Shown here: piece by piece, positions 55,384-64,000 of the stretch
Layout of the letters: the number at the start of each line of letters is the position of its first letter
Position numbering within the stretch: position 1 is the first letter of the stretch
From: Terfezia claveryi
Lineage: Eukaryota; Ascomycota; Pezizomycetes; Pezizales; Pezizaceae
NCBI GenBank assembly: GCA_015179025.1
Contig: WHUX01000051.1
Coordinates: 186,001-250,000 of the forward strand
Reading direction: 5' to 3'
DNA length: 64,000 bases
Translations under genes and position numbers: made by a program
The notes under the pieces: model-generated
What the model was told of the DNA's origin: nothing
What the model saw: the letters and a program-made list of their open reading frames with translations, nothing else
Database searches by the model: none

Positions 55384-56675
55384 GGCTGAATGTGTGTATA
55401 TAGCATATATATCCTCCAGATTACGGCTCAAGCTACAGGCTCGGTTATAGCACTGTGCGGAAAGACTTGGTAAGGTATTCCTAAACTGCCAGCGCCGCGG
55501 TTATGAAACTGTTTGGATGGAGTTGTGGGGATAGCCGTACAAAGTACAAAGTACCAAGTATGTACCAGCCACAGCCATCCAACCTCGGCTCCAACCTCGG
55601 CTTGTTTTCGAGTCCCGCCAGCCGACCTGGGCTCCCGTCCCTTGGCATTAACCCTGGCCTTGGCACGACATGTGCCTGACGTTTGATTTTGCCGTACAGA
55701 ATGCTTTTTTCTTGATGGCGCAGTAGGCAGCGCATCTGTTCCACCGGCATGGGTGCTGGGTATTTGCGGAAGACGTGGATGCTGTATCTGCAAGGGCTGG
55801 GGATGTTCGTTCCAGAAGAAATAAGCATGTACGAAGGCCGGCATCATGAGTACGTAGCATATACATTTACAGAAGGAGCATGAGCATGATACCCGGTCGG
55901 CAACTCGCTCTTGCAAACTTATTTTGCTCAAACATCAATCAATCAATCAATTTCCAACTGCGCTATCACCATCCCCACAAAGTTGCAGGGAAGCCTCCAC
56001 CGTACGCGCACATGATGTCTTCCGAGCCGGCGGCCTAGTCACTTAACGGCAGGCTTAGACGAGCCCGCGATGTCCAAGCCTGCAGCCGGCAAGGACAATC
56101 GGTCCGGTCTAACACTTAGAGGAAACTGGGTCCGGCCCAGGTGATGGCAGGAGAACAGTCCGGGGTAAGTTGAGGCCTTATCTGAGCAGTCCGATGAGAT
56201 GAGCCCTGCCAAGACACGCCTCTCGTAGTCTGGTTGGCGCTTTTTGTACGTGAAACAAAGCCAATTGCCGCAGGCCTTTGTGAGTGAAGAGCGGCCAATA
56301 CATAGCAATGGGCCGGCCAGGCCTTAGAGGGGGTGGGGGAGGGGGCGGAGGGGTTGCGAGTGGGCGTTGGGTGCCGACGGTATGAGACACCAGCGAGTTG
56401 GGTATATAAGCGGGCAGGACCTTCCTCCACATCTCGCTCCATCGGCTCAGGTTTCTTATCAAGTCAAACTTTACGGTAAGCACTGTCTCCATTCAGCCCC
56501 CGTAAGGGCCTTGTCATCACACATAGATATTTAGGTCCATGCTGACATTAGTTTCCGTATCGTGTAGACTCTCAGCTTAGCTGCAACACGAGGTTCATTC
56601 AATTGCCATTTAGTTATATACCCCACGCTTTCCGCTGAGAAGTCCCCATCCAGTCCACCCCCACCTCCAGCCACG
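55384..56675. other. Divergent intergenic region between PEX20 and arginase
   Basis: About 1.3 kb without a supported gene; the two genes are transcribed away from each other, so both promoters should be here. An (AATC)n run lies at about 55930-55950. A TATA-like GTATATAAGCGG lies at about 56401. A TAGTCTGGTTG motif is at 56227. Confidence 0.5.
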
Positions 56676-57807
56676 ATGACCTCTCCTTCCCAAGTCATCC
56701 CCAGCTACCTCCCCTCAGGGAACCAGCTCGGTCTCGTCTCTGTTGGCTTCTCCGGAGGACAGGTTTGTCCTCCCCATTGCCGAATTCCTTCCCCCACAAT
56801 CCTGCTCACTCTTACTAACACCTTCCCAGTGTAAACCCGGTGTCGAGGTAGCCCCTGAATTCCTCGTCAAAGCCGGCCTCCTCGATGACCTCAGAGAGGC
56901 CCTTGGCTACACCGTCCACTATGACAACACCATCCACACTTACACTGACGACCTCCCTAAGGAAGACCCTCCCCAGCTCAACATGAGAAACCCCCTCTCT
57001 GTTTCCGCCGCCACCAAAAAACTCTCCTCCCAAGTCTACTCTCACGCAAAAGAAGGCCGTCTCACACTCACCCTCGGCGGGGACCACTCCATCGCCATCG
57101 GATCCATCTCGGGTGCTGCCCGTGCCATCCGAGAGCGTCTCAACCGCAGCTTGAATGTCATCTGGATCGACGCCCACGCCGACATCAACACCCCCGAAAC
57201 CTCCACCTCCGGCTCCATCCACGGCATGCCCTGCGCATTCCTCACTGGCATCGCAAGCCCAGACCCAATTTTCTCCTGGCTTAAGGACCTCATGCATGAG
57301 GGATCTGCAATTGAAGCTCAGCGTCTCGTATACATTGGTCTTCGTGATGTCGATATCCCGGAGAAAAAGATCCTCAGGGATTATAACATTAAAGCGTTCT
57401 CCATGCACGACATTGACCGGTGGGGAATTGGCCGCTGTGTCGAGCTCGCGCTGGAGCACCTTGCTGGTCTTGATAGGCCTGATATCAAGGGTGTCAAGGG
57501 TGAGGAGAGAATCGGCGGAGGATACATTTATGAGGGTCTTGGCCCGACATATCTCAGTTTTGATGTCGATGCTTTAGACCCCATGTGGGCTCCCAGCACA
57601 GGAACTCCCGTTCGAGGAGGGTTGACTCTGCGGGAGGGCGATTTTATCTGCGAGTGTGTTCACGCCACGGGTGCCCTTGTCGGAATGGACTTGGTGGAGG
57701 TCAACCCAATTGCTCCCGGATACACTGTGGATTCCCCAGGCGCGGAGGCTACCATCAGGGCTGGGTGCTCCTTGATCCGGTGTGCTCTTGGTGAGTCTCT
57801 GTTGTAA
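56676..57807 (+). CDS. CAR1: Arginase
   Basis: Exons 56676-56762 and 56830-57807 with a 67-bp intron (56763-56829, CTTACTAACA branch); 354 residues. The enzyme hydrolyses arginine to ornithine and urea. The manganese ligands are all present: GGDHSIAIGS (His near 115), DAHADINTPE (Asp, His and Asp near 143-147) and SFDVDALDP (Asp residues near 274 and 276). The C-terminal GTPVRGGLTLREGDFICE is also typical. A ~20-residue insertion (roughly residues 247-270, rich in Gly and Glu) lies before the last metal motif and makes the protein somewhat longer than the yeast enzyme. It stays in frame and has no convincing intron ends. Confidence 0.95.
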
Positions 57808-58264
57808 GCGCGAGCTGTGCAAGCAAATGAGCAATGAGCAACGAGCAATGAGCAATGGGACAATAAGCAACGAGCGAGGGGAGAGAAGAGGTGGTGATGG
57901 CCCAAGGCTGCCGCCCCAATTGAAGTACGAACGGGTACAGAAAAACGAAACCTATTATTTCCTTATATCAAAGTTCATTTATTCTGTATTATTCGGGTTC
58001 CTTCATCATTGGGTCATGGAGTTCTACTTTTTTCGGCTAGGTTAGAGATGGGGTCTGTTTTTTTATTTTGTTTTTAGGGGTGTTTGTTTTTTGGAAAGTT
58101 ATTATTGTCGAGGGAGTTGGTGGTAGATTGAGAGGAAGTAAGAATGTGAGAATGAAAGAACTCCTTATTTTATTGAGCGGTGAATTGACATGATGTGATG
58201 TGATAACATGCATCGCACACACTCCGCTTTCCTTTCTTTTTCGTTCCCACTGTTGTTCTGCATG
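57808..58264. other. Arginase 3' flank with GAGCAAT/ACGAGC repeats
   Basis: Units of GAGCAATGAGCAACGAGCAA lie at about 57826-57880, just after the stop codon. No gene follows in this stretch. Confidence 0.6.
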
Positions 58265-58266
58265 TA

Positions 58267-58747
58267 CAATCCGTGGGCGAAATTCTTGGTGAAACATCGA
58301 AAACACAGCCAAAATGGCCCAAAGTGCCCATCGTAGATACCTGCATAATTGTACTTATCCTCTGAATTCTGCGACGATTTTTGGTATAGGGCTTAAGCTT
58401 GATATAAAGTCCCTAATTCCAAGTTTAGAGGTCTAGAGCAGCTTCTCAGCTGTGCCAGAAGTCAATGTAAAGTGAAAAGTTGCCAAAATACGCTATTCCC
58501 CATACAAATTAGCGCCGTTTTTGCTTTTTTTTTTTTTTTTGAAATGGGTTCAACTCTGTAGACCACTGTGCCTGTCTAGGGCCTCGCAGCTACCTCAAAA
58601 AATCAGAGAAGAGGCTCTGAACTTTTTTCTTAATTTTAAGATTTTTTTCGTGTTATTCTCTTGCAAACTCGATTTTTAACATTTTTTCTACAACGGCCAC
58701 TTTTGGCCATTTTGGCTGTGTTTTCAATGACTTTCGCCTACGGATTG
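58267..58747. mobile_element. TA-flanked MITE with ~70-bp inverted ends
   Basis: The segment is flanked by TA at 58265-58266 and 58748-58749. Its ends are inverted copies: CAATCCGTGGGCGAAA... and AAAACACAGCCAAAATGGCC... on the left match the reverse complement of 58680-58747 with a few substitutions and a short indel. The 481-bp element has no coding capacity. TA duplication and end structure fit a Tc1/mariner-derived MITE. Confidence 0.8.
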
Positions 58748-58749
58748 TA

Positions 58750-59978
58750 TATATCTTTAGATATGACCGCCCCTCACTGTCCTGTCTTTTCCCTAGCTCT
58801 AGGCAATGTACAAAAATCACCTTGAACGGTCCTCTTCTGCGGGCGTCTTTGCACCGGGCCCCTCGCCCCTTTCGACCCGTCTCTAACCCGCCTCCCCCTA
58901 GATGAATCTCAACTAGGTCTAGGTTATTTCTCATTCTATGGCTCCTCTTCATACTTTCACAATCGAAAAAGAGGTAATCCTGAGACTTTGCAACTTAATC
59001 AAGAAAGTCCCCCCACTGACAATTTGCTGGGTTGCAATGCAAGATGGAAGGAATTGGTATCTCATTCTTCTCCCGGCCCCCCTTTCCGGCTCCCTCTTGA
59101 AATAAAATAAAATAAAAAAACGTAGTGCAGTTGCAAAAAAAAAAGTAAATAGAAGAAGCACCATTCTTGGAATGGGCATTCAGGGAAAAAAAAAAAATAG
59201 CAATGTGGGGGGAGGTATCTGTAAATAATGAAATGCTAGACTTGGGATAGAATTTAGAATGGGAATGATGTTATGTATATGTACGGTATTAAAAGATATG
59301 CAGTCGTATATGGATGATTATGGTAGGAATAGTTTTTTCGTTGGTGGTTTGGTGCCAAGGTTTCAGTGCCGCTTCTAACTATAAAGTCAGGGTAACGCAG
59401 ATTTTAGTATGAACGCACTAAGAGGGCCGAGAAATCGATTCCCTTAGGCCCTATGTTAGTTAGACAGGGACACCCGAGACCTCTCATACCAAATAGACTT
59501 GTCTCTACGTGTTTCGTCACCGAACACTAATCTTTCACTCTAGGGCATCACTTCGATGATACTATACTCCCGAGATACACATAACTAGCAGCAACTACGG
59601 AAGCCCGAATATCAATAGTTTTGGCATTTTGTAAGGTGTTTATGTAGGTAAATAAAATCTTATGTTACGATCACGCTGTTAGTTTTCTTTTGTAGAAATT
59701 GGTGATTTCTTTCCGTGCCACTATCTATGATTGATGGGAAATTTATGTAGGGCATGTCGCAGGAGAGCCTCACTGATGTAATTGCGCCGCTTTATGTATT
59801 GTTATATTTTGATCAGGGTAATTTATATCGTTAGTTCTTTTTGTTCACTTTAGTGTGTAAAAAAGTCTAGACTTTTCCAACTCAGAGGAAAAGTTTCAGA
59901 CTCAAGCAAGCCAGAGAAAACACCCCTTATCCAACCTCTGATGGTTGGAGGAAGATTGTTCCAAATAATTTTCTCATT

Positions 59979-60010
<32 letters not shown>

Positions 60011-61058
60011 CCAAAATATCTCTCTTTTAAAGCTTATCATTATTCTCCATATACATACATTGGTACCTAGTAACTAACATTTTTTTTTTTTTTTTTTTTT
60101 TCTCTTTCACTAATATGCAGCTAGATACTTCTAGTTGGTTCAACATTCGAGAGATTAAATAAAATACACAGTAGGTACGGTAAGGGCTAAGGATTATCGC
60201 AATTGCATTCACACTCTTAGAGCCAAGTCACACCATCACCATCAGAGAAAAAAAAAAAAAAAATAACATCTTGCTTTGATTTTCTCGAAAAGGGGTTTCG
60301 CATGAACGTCGTCTAGAGAAAATTCTCGGCACTTTGCATGGGACTTAGAAAGGGCAAGGGAAGGGGAGGACGCAACAACCAATCAAATCAAACATTACGA
60401 GCTGCAACATCATCGCAATTGCATCTCATATCGGGGACATTCATAGGCAACATCATTGCAGGAGCTGCATTTGGACCTCTGGTGTGGGACAACACCACAG
60501 CGAGACTCCACTTTCCAGCGCTCTCTGGGTAATAGGAAAATACATCCAGCTATAGCATAAATAAGGAGTAGAGGCGCAAGGATACTTGCTGGATCAGGCC
60601 AGCGTTTAGTGAGAGTTTGCGGGAGTGCAATCTAGGACTGTTAATAAACATTAAGTAAATTAATAAGTAAAATGGACTAACATCTGTTTGAAAGATTTAA
60701 CGGCAACCTTCTTCTAAAGCGAAATATGATATTCCTCTCATCCCCCAACATATGTTAGATCTAAATAAAATCAATATAATTTGATTTTATAGAGCTAGAT
60801 ATATGTGAGAGGAGAGAAATAAGCCAATCGACTGAATTGGACTTGAGTCAAAAAAAAAATGAAAGCAAAGCATGTCCTTGAAGTAAGCAAACCAAATCAA
60901 ACTACACCATCTCATCCCATCTCTATATATATGTATATAAACCATACAATCTAACCTCAAATCTCTCCACAAAAGAAACCCATTGCAAAAACGTTCACAG
61001 GATATTATAGTAAATCTACACCCATCTTCGTCTTCTCCGTACTATGAAAGTAAAAATT
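58750..61058. other. 2.3-kb gene-poor spacer
   Basis: No gene or RNA gene is recognised. Long poly-T tracts lie at about 59981-60010 and 60081-60100, with poly-A at 60247-60263. A 64-codon plus-strand ORF near 60338 has no known motif. Confidence 0.5.
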
Positions 61059-64000
61059 TTACAGGCCCAACCCCCTCACAGCAACCCACATCCCCACCGG
61101 CACCACAACATTATCATTTCCCCCCGTCACCACCGCCTCCAACATCGCCGCCCCCGCAGCCGCCGCCCAAATCTTCGCACAAACCACCCCACCCCACGTC
61201 ACCCCCGCACCACCTAGCTTCCCCAACCACCACCTCGCAACTGTCAACCCCACCCCCACTGCCCCCATAAACGCCATACTCCCCTCCAAACTCTTCCCGC
61301 CTGCCCATCCCCACTTCGTCCTCCCCACTCTCCGCCCAACAAGGCTCGCTGCAGAGTCACCAAGCCCAACACAAACCACCCCTGCCAGGAATGCTAATTC
61401 CCTCGCTTTCGTCGCAACTGCGGAAGAATCGGTGGTAGATGTAGATGTAGGTGTAGCTGAAGAGGAAGCCGCCGCAATACTAAACCACCCTCCAACCGCT
61501 CCCCCGACAAGAAGAAAGAAATGACTAATTACCACCGGACCCTTCAAGTCCCTTCCGTCCACAAACGGGGCCAAAAACCCGCTCAGTGGCCTCGACACGG
61601 GGGGCAACTGCCCCGCTCTGAGTAAATCTGCGAGCCCAAATACCGCTAGGACAAGAGACATGGCTAGATGCGTGAAAGGAGGATCTATAACCCCAACCAA
61701 CAAAAACATTCCCACTACCATCCCATGGAAAATCTTTCTCCGGGTATCGACTTCGAAGGAGGATGAGATGGGTGAGAAAACGAGGGCTATTCCCAGGAAG
61801 AGGATGATCCCCCAGTAGGAAAAGATGTAGAGCCGGCGGTTTGCGATGTCTTCCGGGGATTGGTATGATGAATAGCGGGGTGGGGGTGGCGATAGGTAGG
61901 AAGGGTCAGTCCATTCGGAGTTGTACCATGGGGTACAGCCTGTCCAGCCTTCTCCGGGGGTGATAGGATATCCCAGCCAGTTGGAGATAAAAGAGGTGAG
62001 GTTGCCATACCCTGGTAGTCCGCAGAAGAGGTAAGAGGCTGCCCAAGGAAAAGGGTCAAGGCCATGGAAGGCAGTGTCGCGGAGGTATGGCCTTATGGCG
62101 AAAAATATGAGACTGAGGATGATGGTGTATACTAGGGCGGCGTAGATGTATTTCCGGCGCTGGGCTTGCGCATGGGTGAGGGATGTAGCCCAGGCGAGGG
62201 GGGAGGGTGTAGAGTACCCCATCTTCCGTCTTGCAGGTGCTGTAATGGAGGAGGTAGCTGGATTGGGATTTGTAAGTGGGAGGACCCCCGGGGTGCTATT
62301 CGGAACAGGGCTCAACACAATTGACACGGGGAACTTGTTTTTATTCCCATCAACACATTTAAATGCAACAGTGTCAGGGCCAGCAGTTGTCGAGTTCCCC
62401 CTCATCATGCTCCTAAAGAACCCTTGCCCTTCGGCATGCTCACTTTCATCCGCTGATGATGCGTATTCACCCTGGTCACTCCTCCGGGCAAGGTTCCCTG
62501 AAAACCTCCCGATACTCCGGACAACCTCCCCAGCACGCCTGAACCTGTGCCTCGGGATGCGGGAAAGTTGCACCAACCAAGTGATCAGATCCGAACAACC
62601 AAGCATAATCCCAAATCCACCTATCCACAGAAGCGACTTTAGAACAATAGCCTGCGGGCTTGCGCTGCTAATGAGTAGATTCACTAGTCCGGTGGACAAT
62701 AGGCGAATCTCCGTCATTGTTAGTGACGGCTGGAGCGTATATGCTAGGACATCAATGAGTGTCTTTTGCAAAAGCGGAAGATATGATAGTGTTTCCAAAA
62801 CCTCCCTCTCTAACGAAGTAACAGAAGTTTTTAGATTCATGTAAGAGGAGAGCAAGGTGGGTATAATTAAAGGAAAAAGGGAGATAATCCATTGATATGA
62901 GAAGTCGGTGGGGAATAACTTCGGAGGCAGGGATGCTAGGGTTAATATTAAATTTTGGAGGAACACAGATGGCGAAATAGATATTGAAACTGCTAGGGGA
63001 AAGAATATAGGGTAGAGTAAGGGAGCGGGATCAATTGATCGAGGAAGCTGTATTAACGATGATAATGCTAGTGGTGGAGATGACGGTGATGATAAGGTGG
63101 TGGTTATAGTAGCCTTCCATAATCGTGTGGATATAATTCTCCGGGAAATGATAATAAGAGGGTACGCTACCAGAACGCCGCAAAACGCAAAACACCATGA
63201 GAGAGTTTCTACACCAGTCCAACGTTATCATCACCCCGTCCGTATGTCTAAACCCTAACGCCATCGGCGTGGACACTCACCTATCCCAAACTCCCCACAG
63301 ACCACCCCCCAATTCCTCCCCTCGCCTCCATCCCTTCTCCTCCCCGCTAGGCAAATCCCTACTACACCCCCCATCAACGCAATCTCCACACCTCTTCTCA
63401 CAAATGCAATCTTTTTTCTCCTCCTCTTTGCCCCTCCTCCTGGACAAACTCCCCCTTCTCCACCCAATAGCACCTCCTTCTCCCTAATCCTCCCCTTCCC
63501 TTTCCTATTTCTCTCTGTCAAGTCTTCCTCCACTCCTCCACAGTCCCCGGTAGTCCCTCCCGTGACATCCCCACAATCCTCCTCCTCTACCTCTTCCTCT
63601 GGCCCAAGCAACCCCTTACTTCTGTTCTTTCTAGGAGGGGCAGGTAATTTTTTTGGCAATTCATCATCCGCTTCCGTCCCCGACTCTGATCCCAAACTCG
63701 GTCCTTGATTTCGCATGGCCCACGCCACAGCCCCTGGGCTCCGCGACGATAAGGCTGTCGGGGAAGGTGTAAATATTGGTGTTTGTGATGGTGGTGAAGG
63801 CGTAACCCATGAAATCGTTCGCCTATCCGAACCTCTACCCACCAGCTGCGTCCCTTCAGCCTCAGCAGCCATTTCACGTATACTCCATCTCCGAATCCCA
63901 ACTGGCTTCGGCTCCGTATGTGGGCTTTGTGTACGTCGGTATGGACGAGGTGATCTCGAGAGGTTCCGGAATCGGGTCGACTCGTCGACGTCGAAGTCTG
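61059..64000 (-). CDS. SEC59: Dolichol kinase, 5' end beyond the window
   Basis: Exons 63281 to >64000 and 61059-63208 with a 72-bp intron (63209-63280). The frame is continuous across the junction (GEFGI-ETLSWCFAF) and is open to the window edge, about 955 visible residues. The C-terminal domain has GLGDSAASLVGRRVGRTKWG then GGKSLEGS, the CTP-binding signature of dolichol kinases, and ends near GGNDNVVVPVGMW. Many hydrophobic segments point to a polytopic ER membrane protein (for example ALVYTIILSLIFFAI, WGIILFLGIALVF). The long N-terminal region (Ser/Arg/Pro-rich, acidic run EEEVEEED) is cytosolic in related fungi. The enzyme makes dolichyl phosphate for N-glycosylation and GPI anchors. Confidence 0.92.

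Noticed and set aside
62146..62844. 232-codon plus-strand ORF
   Set aside because: Antisense to SEC59, whose frame encodes membrane segments and continues into the conserved kinase domain.

Overview
The window looks like nuclear DNA of a filamentous ascomycete. The protein-coding genes have short introns of about 54-133 bp with GT(or GC)-AG ends and CTAAC/CTAAT-type branch points. The gene set is fungal: Dam1, Pex20, Sec59, Ram2, eIF2B-delta, Rqt4 and arginase. The dense mix of decayed transposons, MITEs, minisatellites and poly-A/T tracts would suit a large, repeat-rich genome such as those of some Pezizomycetes (truffle-like fungi), but that placement is an inference.

Layout. (1) 1-6.1 kb, repeat-rich: a spliced gene for a retroviral-type integrase running off the left edge, a ~820-bp foldback palindrome next to its start codon, a 24-bp-unit satellite with higher-order structure, two MITE candidates, and a deleted copy of a pogo-like transposon. 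(2) 6.3-14.1 kb, host genes: a PD-(D/E)XK-like orphan, RQT4 (ribosome-quality-control trigger), and a long class-3 lipase. (3) 16.5-24.7 kb: one structurally complete Ty3/Gypsy element with 197-bp LTRs and a 4-bp target duplication, inactivated by in-frame stops. (4) 24.7-28.9 kb: a gene-poor spacer. (5) 28.9-37.7 kb, a conserved gene cluster: DAM1 (kinetochore), RAM2 (prenyltransferase alpha subunit), GCD2 (eIF2B-delta), SDH8/SDHAF4 (complex II assembly), and HMG-CoA lyase. (6) 39.3-53.9 kb, a transposon graveyard: piggyBac, Gypsy, Copia, a LINE fragment, a Myb/SANT-like gene broken by a small foreign ORF, a near full-length pogo-like element (the parent type of the deleted copy at 5.5 kb), a Harbinger-type transposase, and more Copia. 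(7) 54.4-64 kb: PEX20, arginase, a TA-flanked MITE, and dolichol kinase SEC59 running off the right edge.

The host genes are unrelated housekeeping functions with no sign of a metabolic cluster; each appears to have its own promoter region. The most interesting material is in the repeat regions: a spliced integrase gene beside a foldback element, an autonomous/deleted transposon pair in one window, two stop-start overlaps (TGATG and ATGA) between retroelement ORFs, and an intact 138-codon ORF embedded in a decayed gene. All coordinates and reading frames come from reading the sequence. Family assignments rest on recognised motifs, not on database searches.
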